In this document: positions 6,170 through 13,130 of the stretch, piece by piece
How the letters are laid out: every line of letters begins with the position of its first letter
Numbering within the stretch: position 1 is the stretch's first letter
Assembly (NCBI GenBank): GCA_947623755.1
Contig: CANQHB010000020.1
Location: forward strand, 1 to 13,591
Origin: an uncultured Bacilli bacterium
Lineage (GTDB): Bacteria; Bacillota_I; Bacilli_A; RF39; UBA660
Length of the DNA stretch: 13,591 nucleotides
Reading direction: 5' to 3'
The notes under the pieces: model-generated
What the model saw: the letters and a program-made list of their open reading frames with translations, nothing else
Told to the model about the DNA's origin: nothing
Database searches by the model: none
Position numbers and translations under genes: made by a program

Positions 6170-7963
6170 ATGGCAAAAAAAAGAATAGATTTTAAAGAGG
6201 AATTAAAGTGGAATCCCTGTGATATTTTTTCCACTCCTAAAGATTATGAAACGGAATATCAAAAAATAGAGACGGCGCTTAATGAGTACGCGAGTTATGA
6301 AAATCATATCTTAGATAGTGCTAAAAATTTACTAGCTTTATTAGAATTTGATACGGATATCAGTAAGCGCTTAGAAAAAATATATATTTATGCCCATATT
6401 TTAAACGACCAAGATACTACCGATACTTCTAATCAAACTTTATTTGGTAAATCTCTAAAATTATATGAAAAATATGTGGCTACCACTTCATTTATTACTC
6501 CTGAGATTTTAAAAAGCGATTATTCGGTTATTACTAGTTATATTAAGGAAGAACCCAAACTTGCGGCTTATAAACGTAGTTTAACTGATATTTTCAAATT
6601 TAAAAATCATACTTTAAGTACCAAAGAAGAAGCTTTATTATCCAATTTAGTGAGTGCTTTTAATACTCCTGATGACGTATATTCTCTTTTAACAGACGCA
6701 GATTTAGAATTTGGTAAAATTTCTAATGAAGAAGGCCATAAAGAAGAATTAACAGAAAAAAGTTATCGAAAGTTTATTGAATCATCTAATCGTAAAGTTC
6801 GTAAGAATGCTTTAACTAAATTATTAGGAACTTATAGTAAATTTAAAAATACTTATGCTTCTCTTTTAATGGCCGAAGTAAAAAATAACAATAAAATCGC
6901 TCAAGTAAGAGGCTATAATAGTGCTTTAAGCGCGGCTTTATATAATAATGATATTCCAGAAGATATCTACACTAATTTAATTACGACAGTCAAAAAGAAT
7001 ATTGCGCCTTTATCAAAATTCTGGAAGTTAAAAAAAGCTGCTTTAGGAGTTTCAACTCTTCACTTATATGATACCTATGCTCCTATAACTAAAGAAATTA
7101 AGCATAAATACACTGAAACTGAAGCGCGGGATTTACTCTTTGAAGCTCTAAGTGTGTTAGGTGATACTTATATTAATGATTTAAAAAAAGCTTTTACTGA
7201 GAGATGGATAGATTTCCCACCTAATGATGGTAAAAGAAATGGGGCTTATTGTACGGCTTGTTATAGCGTTCATCCTTATGTTTTATTAAGTTTTGATGGC
7301 TCTTTAAATAATGTCTCAACGCTTGCTCATGAACTTGGTCATGCTATGCATTATTATTATGCTTGCCAAACTCAAAACTACCAAGACTATGCTTATTCCA
7401 TCTTTGTCGCGGAAGTAGCAAGTCAAGTAAATCAAATTTTACTAAGTAAATATTTAATTAATAAAACAACTAATAAAGAAGACAAAAAATATTTAATTGA
7501 TGATTTAATTCAAGATTTTAAATCAACTATTTATCGTCAAACCATGTTCGCGGAATTTGAAAAAATCATTCATGAAGAAGACCAAAAAGGGCATGTTTTA
7601 ACCCATGAAAATTTATGCGATATATATTATCGCCTAAATAAAGAATATTTTGGTAAAAATATAGTCGTGGATGATATTATCAAATATGAATGGGAAAGAA
7701 TCCCTCATTTCTATATGAATTTTTATGTTTATCAATATGCGACGGCTTATGCGGCGGCGATAAAAATTGCCATGGATATTTTAAATCACAAAGAAAATGC
7801 GGTTTCTAATTATTTAGCCTTTTTAAAATTAGGTTGTACTAAAACCCCAATTGAATCTTTAAAAGTCGCAGGCGTTGATATGAGTAAGCCTGAACCTCTT
7901 GAAGAAGCATTTACCTATTTTGATAATTTAGTAAAAGAATTAGAAACCTTATCTAAAGACTAG
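6170..7963 (+). CDS. pepF: M3-family oligoendopeptidase (PepF-like)
   Basis: A 597-residue zinc metallopeptidase, close to the ~600 residues of oligoendopeptidase F. The family cleaves short peptides (roughly 7-17 residues) in the cytoplasm. The zinc motif HELGH is at 387-391, with the third-ligand Glu at 415 in FVAEVAS. The region before it (NGAYCTACYSVHPYVLLSFDGS) and the C-terminal YQYATAYAAA segment (about 524-533) match M3B peptidases. The N-terminal ~200 residues are the helical domain that restricts access to the active site. The ribosome binding site is AAAGGAA, 7 bases before the ATG. No signal peptide is seen. Its position between dnaK and dnaJ is unusual and predicts heat-shock co-expression. 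Its TAG stop overlaps the dnaJ ribosome binding region. Exact subtype (pepF or another M3B member) is less certain than the family. Confidence 0.93.
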   Translation: MAKKRIDFKEELKWNPCDIFSTPKDYETEYQKIETALNEYASYENHILDSAKNLLALLEFDTDISKRLEKIYIYAHILNDQDTTDTSNQTLFGKSLKLYEKYVATTSFITPEILKSDYSVITSYIKEEPKLAAYKRSLTDIFKFKNHTLSTKEEALLSNLVSAFNTPDDVYSLLTDADLEFGKISNEEGHKEELTEKSYRKFIESSNRKVRKNALTKLLGTYSKFKNTYASLLMAEVKNNNKIAQVRGYNSALSAALYNNDIPEDIYTNLITTVKKNIAPLSKFWKLKKAALGVSTLHLYDTYAPITKEIKHKYTETEARDLLFEALSVLGDTYINDLKKAFTERWIDFPPNDGKRNGAYCTACYSVHPYVLLSFDGSLNNVSTLAHELGHAMHYYYACQTQNYQDYAYSIFVAEVASQVNQILLSKYLINKTTNKEDKKYLIDDLIQDFKSTIYRQTMFAEFEKIIHEEDQKGHVLTHENLCDIYYRLNKEYFGKNIVVDDIIKYEWERIPHFYMNFYVYQYATAYAAAIKIAMDILNHKENAVSNYLAFLKLGCTKTPIESLKVAGVDMSKPEPLEEAFTYFDNLVKELETLSKD

Positions 7964-7973
7964 AGGTGAAAAT

Positions 7974-9107
7974 ATGAATAAAAAAGATTATTATGAAGTT
8001 TTGGGTGTTTCCAAAACGGCGACCGATGAAGAAATAAAACGCGCTTTTAGACGTCTTGCTAAAACTTATCACCCTGATAATAAACAAACTGGTGATGAGG
8101 CTAAATTTAAAGAAGTCGGAGAAGCTTATGCTATCTTATCTGACCCCACTAAAAGACGCCAATACGACCAATTTGGCCATCAAGCTTTCACCAATAATGG
8201 TGGGGCTAATTATAGTGGCTTTAGCGCTGATGATATTGACTTAAGTGATATCTTTAATGATTTATTTGGCGGTGGTTTTGGTAGTGGTTCTTTTGGTGGA
8301 TGGAGTGGTTTTTCTAACTTTAATACTAAAAGTTCTTCTAAACGTCCTAGAAAGGGCGAAGATAGTTTAGTTCATGTTAATTTAACCTTCGAAGAAGCAG
8401 CCTTTGGTTGTAAAAAAACTATCACTTTAGACTTAAATGAAAAATGTGATAAATGTGGTGGCCTTGGCGGTTTTAAAGAGAAAAAGTGTCCCGATTGTGG
8501 TGGTGCTGGGCGGATAATTAGTGAACAACGTTCTTTATTTGGCGTTTTCCAAACCCAAACTTCTTGTCCTCGTTGTAATGGCACTGGAAGTGTTTATGAA
8601 GAAACTTGCAATAAGTGTCGCGGAATTGGTCAAGTTCGCACCAAAAAAGATATTGAAGTAACTATCCCGGAAGGGGTCGATAATGGCTACCAACTACGTA
8701 TTTCCGGTAAAGGTTCTAGTGGTTCTAATGGTGGCCCTAATGGAGATATCTACTTGGAATTTAAAGTAAAAGACCATGAAATTTTTACGCGAGAAGATGA
8801 AGATATTTACCTTCATGTACCTCTTACTATTACGGAAGCCATCTTAGGTACTAAAAAAGAAATACCTACGCTTACCGGTAATGTTATCTTAGAAGTAAAA
8901 CCAGGCACTCAATCTAATGATAAAGTAAAATTAAAAGGAAAGGGTATCAAACGAATTCAAGCTCTTGGTCGGGGTAACATGTATGTAATATATGACGTTA
9001 TTACTCCAAGTAAACTTTCTCTAACTCAAAAAAAACTTATCAAAGAATTAGAGAAAACTGATTTATCGGATGAACCAATCTTTAAAAATTTTAAGAAATA
9101 TCTCTAA
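7974..9107 (+). CDS. dnaJ: Chaperone DnaJ (Hsp40)
   Basis: A 377-residue full-length type I DnaJ. It stimulates DnaK ATP hydrolysis and delivers unfolded substrates. The J domain spans residues 1-70 with the essential HPD at 33-35. A Gly/Phe-rich linker (about 75-116) follows. The cysteine-rich domain has four intact zinc motifs: CDKCGGLG (158-165), CPDCGGAG (172-179), CPRCNGTG (198-205) and CNKCRGIG (212-219). The remainder is the beta-rich substrate-binding and dimerisation region. AGAGGTGA (7962-7969), overlapping the pepF stop, serves as ribosome binding site, so dnaJ is probably translated together with pepF. A strong terminator follows at once, making this the last gene of the heat-shock unit. 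Confidence 0.99.
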   Translation: MNKKDYYEVLGVSKTATDEEIKRAFRRLAKTYHPDNKQTGDEAKFKEVGEAYAILSDPTKRRQYDQFGHQAFTNNGGANYSGFSADDIDLSDIFNDLFGGGFGSGSFGGWSGFSNFNTKSSSKRPRKGEDSLVHVNLTFEEAAFGCKKTITLDLNEKCDKCGGLGGFKEKKCPDCGGAGRIISEQRSLFGVFQTQTSCPRCNGTGSVYEETCNKCRGIGQVRTKKDIEVTIPEGVDNGYQLRISGKGSSGSNGGPNGDIYLEFKVKDHEIFTREDEDIYLHVPLTITEAILGTKKEIPTLTGNVILEVKPGTQSNDKVKLKGKGIKRIQALGRGNMYVIYDVITPSKLSLTQKKLIKELEKTDLSDEPIFKNFKKYL

Positions 9108-9135
9108 AGTGTTAATCTTAACACTTTTTTATTTT
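9106..9135 (+). terminator. Intrinsic terminator of the heat-shock operon
   Basis: AAAGTGTTA (9106-9114) pairs with TAACACTTT (9119-9127) around a 4-base loop, followed by a T-rich tract (9125-9140, interrupted by one A and one C). The stem begins within the dnaJ stop codon. The inverted repeat plus T run is typical of Rho-independent termination. Confidence 0.88.
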
Positions 9136-9163
9136 CTTTTAAAGTAAAGTTATCTTTAAAAAA

Positions 9164-9192
9164 TTGACAATTTCGTTAAATATTTATATACT
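9164..9192 (+). promoter_or_regulatory. Predicted SigA promoter of the surface protein gene
   Basis: TTGACA (9164-9169) and TATACT (9187-9192) are 17 bases apart. Transcription would start near 9199, leaving a leader of about 19 bases with the AAAGGGG ribosome binding site before the ATG at 9218. It comes just after the heat-shock terminator, so the next gene is uncoupled from that operon. Confidence 0.85.
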
Positions 9193-9217
9193 ATAAGATA
9201 TAAAGGGGCATGAATAA

Positions 9218-10453
9218 ATGCAAAATCGATATAAAAGAATTTTAATATTTATTGGCGTTTTACTCTTAGGCTGTATCTTTGTTGGCGTTGCGTATCTTTT
9301 TTATGATAAAGTAATTAAAGACGCGACCGAAGTTGAAGTTATGGGTGATTTATCTATTAATTATCTTAATGGTAAAAGAATAACTGATAATAGTCTTTAT
9401 AATTTTTCCATCACCAATAATGGTTCTAATGACCTATATTTTGAAATCTTAATTGATAATTTAAAAAACTATGAATCTAAAGTTAAATATAGTCTTCTAA
9501 GTAAAGAAGCAAGTCTTAATTTAACTAATGAAACTTTAAATGTTAGTACCAATAGCCTCGCCAGTAACATTTTAATTCCGAAAGGCACTACTGAAAACTT
9601 TAGTTTACAACTATCTAATAATTCCATGACTTCTTTTGACTTAATCATTAAAAAAACAACCGATTCCAAAGAATATTTCTATGCGACTATTTTAAAAAAT
9701 AATGAAGTAAAGCAACAAAGTACCACGTTAGTTGGAACTGAACTTGCAACGACCGATGAAGGCTTAATTGAAGATATCGATGACTATGGAATAACCTATT
9801 ATTTCCGCGGTAATGTTTCTAATAACTATGTTAATTTTGCTGATTTAACTTGGCGTATCGTTAAAATTAATGGTGATGGTACCGTTAAATTAGTCTTAAA
9901 TGAATTAGCTCCCGAGTTATCTAATTATCATGGGGAAATAAAAGAAATTGAAGATTATCCCAATACTAGTATCATTAATTCCTTAAATTCTTACTATGCG
10001 ACTTATTTACAAAATTATGATGAATATATCGCCGGGGCTAAATACTGTATTGAAACTTTAAATGATGGTGGGGAAAAAACCAAAACTTACAATGCTTATA
10101 ATCGCTTAGCCAAAGATAAAATTCCTAGCTTTAATTGTCTTGGTAAGACTTTCAATAATAAAATTGGCCTTTTAACCGCGGATGAGGTCATGTATGCGGG
10201 TGCTAACTTAGAAGATGATAATAAAGAGTATTACTTATATAATAGTAAAATTGAAAACAACTGGTGGACTTCCACTTTAGCAAAATCTACCGAATCAGAC
10301 TTTAATCCTTTCGCAGTTAGCCAAAATGGTAAAGTTGTTTCCAATGTTTCAGGTCTATTATTCCGGGGTCTTCGTCCTAGTATAAATTTAGACCGCAAAG
10401 TAATTGTAAGTGGTACAGGCTCTATCGATAATCCGTACCTTATATCGGAATAA
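9218..10453 (+). CDS. Membrane-anchored extracytoplasmic protein (DUF6273-like C-terminus)
   Basis: A 411-residue protein with a short basic N-terminus (QNRYKR) and one hydrophobic segment at residues 8-29, predicted to be an uncleaved anchor with the rest outside the cell. Residues 35-165 are rich in Asn, Ser, Thr and beta-strand patterns, like an Ig-type stalk. Residues ~190-411 carry blocks I recognise from surface proteins of gut Firmicutes: TWRIVKINGDGTVKLVL (211-227), IGLLTADEVMYAGA (316-329), NNWWTST (347-353) and FRGLRPSINL (382-391), ending GTGSIDNPYLI. That layout resembles the DUF6273 or fibrobacter-type paralogous domains, whose function is not established. Cys 277 and Cys 307 could form a disulfide. 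AAAGGGG (9202-9208) supports the start; an out-of-frame ATG at 9210 is too close to it. No clear terminator follows. Confidence 0.82.
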   Translation: MQNRYKRILIFIGVLLLGCIFVGVAYLFYDKVIKDATEVEVMGDLSINYLNGKRITDNSLYNFSITNNGSNDLYFEILIDNLKNYESKVKYSLLSKEASLNLTNETLNVSTNSLASNILIPKGTTENFSLQLSNNSMTSFDLIIKKTTDSKEYFYATILKNNEVKQQSTTLVGTELATTDEGLIEDIDDYGITYYFRGNVSNNYVNFADLTWRIVKINGDGTVKLVLNELAPELSNYHGEIKEIEDYPNTSIINSLNSYYATYLQNYDEYIAGAKYCIETLNDGGEKTKTYNAYNRLAKDKIPSFNCLGKTFNNKIGLLTADEVMYAGANLEDDNKEYYLYNSKIENNWWTSTLAKSTESDFNPFAVSQNGKVVSNVSGLLFRGLRPSINLDRKVIVSGTGSIDNPYLISE

Positions 10454-10497
10454 GTTGTAAAGTGTTCGCCAAAAAAACGTAAATACTTGATAATAGC

Positions 10498-10526
10498 TTT
10501 TCACTAAACCGATTTTTTGATAAAAT
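10498..10526 (+). promoter_or_regulatory. Predicted promoter of the mtaB-recD2 cluster
   Basis: A weak -35 (TTTTCA, 10498-10503) lies 17 bases before TAAAAT (10521-10526). TGA precedes the -10 and makes it an extended type, which can compensate for a poor -35. Transcription would start near 10533, which argues against translation starting at the ATG at 10531. Confidence 0.6.
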
Positions 10527-10542
10527 AAAGATGGTGGTAAAA

Positions 10543-11064
10543 ATGGATATACTAAATGATACAATTAGCTTTATAAAAACCTTATCATTTGTTGATATCG
10601 TCTTTTTCTTGGCCGTTTTAGTCTTAATGCTACTTGTTATAACCTTAATATATTTTATAATCGAGCATGATGAAGAAATTGCCGAAGAAAACCTTATCGA
10701 TAATTTAGTTAAAACTCCCACTGAAACTAAAGCTACCCAAGAAATGACCGACTTACAAGCCATAACTAAAGCTTTAGAAGAGGCCGAACCTAGCACCGTT
10801 AACTTAAATATGTACGAAGAAGAACAAGAAGAAAAAGCCATCATTAGTTATGACGAATTATTAAAACATAAAAATGATTTTGCGCTAAATTATAGTGAAG
10901 AAGAAAACATTGATGATGACTTAACCATCAAAAAAGTTGATTTAGATAATTTAGTAAATAAAGAAATAAAGGTTGAACCTAAAATCAATGTTACCATGAT
11001 ATCTTATGAAAAAGAAGAAGCTTTTTTAGAAGCTTTAAGAACTTTACAACAAAAATTAAATTAA
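10543..11064 (+). CDS. Single-pass membrane protein with acidic cytoplasmic tail, unknown function
   Basis: A 173-residue protein with one strong membrane segment at about residues 16-40, followed by a charged tail rich in Glu, Asp and Lys. The acidic flank right after the helix and the lack of a cleavage site make the topology uncertain, but a long charged cytoplasmic tail is likely. Two short conserved-looking blocks stand out in the tail: KAIISYDELLK and the C-terminal YEKEEAFLEALRTLQQKL, which looks like a terminal helix. An in-frame ATG at 10531 lies 12 bases upstream, but the predicted transcript starts near there and it has no Shine-Dalgarno sequence. The ATG at 10543 has GGTG six bases upstream, like the AGGTGA sites of hrcA, grpE and dnaJ, so I chose it. 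It leads mtaB by 18 bases. I do not recognise a family; a scaffold or EzrA/ZipA-like role would be speculation. Confidence 0.75.
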   Translation: MDILNDTISFIKTLSFVDIVFFLAVLVLMLLVITLIYFIIEHDEEIAEENLIDNLVKTPTETKATQEMTDLQAITKALEEAEPSTVNLNMYEEEQEEKAIISYDELLKHKNDFALNYSEEENIDDDLTIKKVDLDNLVNKEIKVEPKINVTMISYEKEEAFLEALRTLQQKLN

Positions 11065-11082
11065 CAAAAATAGGGGGATAAT

Positions 11083-12378
11083 ATGAAATTTAATATTGTA
11101 ACTTTAGGGTGTAAAGTAAATACTTATGAAAGTGAGTATATCAAAGAAACCCTTCTTAAAAATAATTTTATTTATGAACCAGCTAATCCCGATATTATTA
11201 TTATTAATACTTGTAGTGTTACTAATACCGCGGATAATAAATCTTTAAAAATGGTAAGGCATTATAAAACTACTAATCCCGATAGTATTATCGTCGTTTG
11301 TGGTTGTAGTGCCCAAAATAATCAAACCAAATATGAGTCTTTAGGAGTCGATATCTTAATTGGCAATAAAGAAAAAAGTAAGATAGTCGCTTTACTTAAT
11401 GATTATTTAACCACCCATCAAAAATATACTTACTTTACTAGTGAACGTAATCTAGAATTTGAAGATATGGCTTTAGAAAAATTTACTACCCATACCCGGG
11501 CTTTTATAAAAATCCAAGATGGCTGCAATAATTTTTGCTCTTATTGTATCATTCCTTATGTTCGTGGCGATTTACGTAGTAAACCATTTTTAAAAGTCTT
11601 AGAAGAAGCTAAAACTTTAGTTCAAAATCATCACCAAGAAATAGTTTTAACGGGTATTCATACTGGTTCTTACCATGATAATGGTCATGATTTAAGTGAT
11701 TTAATTTTAGCTCTAGCAGCTATTCCCGAATTAAAACGGATTCGTATCTCTAGTATTGAAATAACTGAATTAAATGCTAAATTCTTAAAGGTTTTAAAAA
11801 CCTGTCCTAAATTAGTAAGTCATTTACATATTCCTCTTCAAAGTGGTAGTGAAGCTATCTTAAAAAGAATGAACCGGAAATATGATAAAGCTTATTTTGC
11901 TAGTAAAATTGCTGAAATTCGCGCCATTCGTCCAAATATTGCCATCACTACCGATATTATCGTAGGTCATCCTTATGAAACGGGCGCTGATTTTCAAGAA
12001 TGCTATAACTTTGCCAAGTCTTTAGAATTTGCTAAAATTCATGTTTTCCCATACTCTATTCGAAATGGTACGGCGGCATCTCGAATGCCTAATCAAGTTG
12101 ATGGCCCCACCAAAAAAGCTCGGGCTCGCAAGCTAATAAGCTTATCAAATGAATTAGAAAAAAAATATATCGCCCAATTTCTTAATAAGGAAGTAGAAGT
12201 TCTTACGGAAGAATATCTTGATAATTATGCGGTTGGGCATACCCCTAATTATTTAAAAGTCTACTTGCCAAATTCCGCTAAACTAAATACTATCTATAAA
12301 GTTTTAATTACTAAAAGTAAAGATAATATCTTATATGGTGATATTGTTACTTGCAGTAATCCTAAAATAAGTTTATAA
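11083..12378 (+). CDS. mtaB: tRNA (N6-threonylcarbamoyladenosine37-C2) methylthiotransferase MtaB
   Basis: A 431-residue radical-SAM enzyme. MtaB adds a methylthio group to t6A37 of tRNAs that read ANN codons, giving ms2t6A and improving decoding. The N-terminal domain carries the cysteines for the auxiliary iron-sulfur cluster: C10 in TLGCKVNTYES, C44 in NTCSVTNTAD and C75 in CGCSAQ. The radical-SAM motif CNNFCSYC is at 148-155, followed by IPYVRGDLRS. A TRAM-like RNA-binding region occupies the last ~65 residues. The CKVNTYE and CSVT.TAD wording fits MtaB (YqeV) better than MiaB. The ribosome binding site AGGGGGA lies six bases or so before the ATG. In Bacillus subtilis this gene is the last of the dnaK operon; here it is still downstream of dnaJ but under other control. 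Confidence 0.95.
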   Translation: MKFNIVTLGCKVNTYESEYIKETLLKNNFIYEPANPDIIIINTCSVTNTADNKSLKMVRHYKTTNPDSIIVVCGCSAQNNQTKYESLGVDILIGNKEKSKIVALLNDYLTTHQKYTYFTSERNLEFEDMALEKFTTHTRAFIKIQDGCNNFCSYCIIPYVRGDLRSKPFLKVLEEAKTLVQNHHQEIVLTGIHTGSYHDNGHDLSDLILALAAIPELKRIRISSIEITELNAKFLKVLKTCPKLVSHLHIPLQSGSEAILKRMNRKYDKAYFASKIAEIRAIRPNIAITTDIIVGHPYETGADFQECYNFAKSLEFAKIHVFPYSIRNGTAASRMPNQVDGPTKKARARKLISLSNELEKKYIAQFLNKEVEVLTEEYLDNYAVGHTPNYLKVYLPNSAKLNTIYKVLITKSKDNILYGDIVTCSNPKISL

Positions 12379-12399
12379 TATATTGTAGGTGATACTAAA

Positions 12400-13113
12400 A
12401 TGGATAAAGAATATTTAACTTCAGGGGATATTGCGGCTTTAGTTAAAGCTTCTAAATCTTTAGCTCCCGGTGAGATAGAAGTAGGGTCTTTAGGTTACAC
12501 GACTATTCCTCAAAAAAATGGTCTCTCTAAGGTTGTCACTAATTTTATTCCGGACGTTTTACAATCTGAAAACCAAACCCCAAATATAACCATTAATGCT
12601 TCAATAAGTTCTTTAACTAAAGATGAAACTTATCATTTAACGGGCGAAGTTTATTCTGAATCTTTTAAAAATAAACCTAAATTTAGTTTAAAAAGAACCT
12701 TTTTTGCTAAGCTAAATCATCTTCACGAAAAAGTTAACTTAAAACTTCTTAACTTAGGTCGGATTATTTATTATTATGATGAATCCGGTAAAGTTTACTT
12801 TAAAGATACTAATAATCATATTTATTATGTAAATTCCACCAAAACCGGATGTGTCACTCCCTATGGCGAATATGGTAAATTAATACCGACTAAAGAGGGG
12901 TATGATATTGAGTTTGACCCCGATATTGATACGACTTATTTTGATTATCTTTATATCACCCCTAAGTATGCTAAAGAAAGTGAAAAAGATACCCAACTTC
13001 CGGAATTTAATCCATATCAATCTTTATTTACGGAAGAACAGCAACCTTCATCTAAAGTAATTGATTTCGAAGCTTATCGTGAAAAAATGTCTCACCCTGA
13101 CTTTCATCGTTAA
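12400..13113 (+). CDS. Protein of unknown function between mtaB and recD2
   Basis: A 237-residue protein with no signal peptide, membrane segment or recognisable catalytic motif. The N-terminus (SGDIAALVKASKSLAPGEIEVG) is helical, then the protein turns beta-rich with many Tyr and Asn residues, including IIYYYDESGKVYFKD and NHIYYVNSTKTG from about residue 126. The tail is polar and Pro/Gln-rich and ends with a short KVIDFEAYREK block that may be a terminal helix. A Shine-Dalgarno AGGTGA sits 8 bases upstream of the ATG. It lies 21 bases after mtaB and 17 before recD2, so it is probably cotranscribed with both. Codon use matches its neighbours. I do not recognise a family. Confidence 0.75.
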   Translation: MDKEYLTSGDIAALVKASKSLAPGEIEVGSLGYTTIPQKNGLSKVVTNFIPDVLQSENQTPNITINASISSLTKDETYHLTGEVYSESFKNKPKFSLKRTFFAKLNHLHEKVNLKLLNLGRIIYYYDESGKVYFKDTNNHIYYVNSTKTGCVTPYGEYGKLIPTKEGYDIEFDPDIDTTYFDYLYITPKYAKESEKDTQLPEFNPYQSLFTEEQQPSSKVIDFEAYREKMSHPDFHR

Positions 13114-13130
13114 TCTATAAAGGAGTACTT

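Noticed and set aside
8056..8244. 62-codon plus-strand frame inside dnaJ
   Set aside because: It is a shifted frame of the J domain and Gly/Phe region, with no independent start signal.
9260..9280. LLLGC near residue 19 of the surface protein as a lipoprotein signal
   Set aside because: The hydrophobic stretch continues about ten residues past the Cys, and the residue at -2 is Leu, so an uncleaved membrane anchor fits better than a lipobox.
10454..10497. Terminator after the surface protein gene
   Set aside because: The only pairing seen (AGTGTT with AATACT around a 15-base loop) is short and has no T run after it.
10440..10844. 134-codon open frame on the minus strand
   Set aside because: It lies antisense to the better supported gene at 10543 and its promoter, is Ser/Ile/Lys-rich in the manner of a shadow frame, and has no convincing ribosome binding site.
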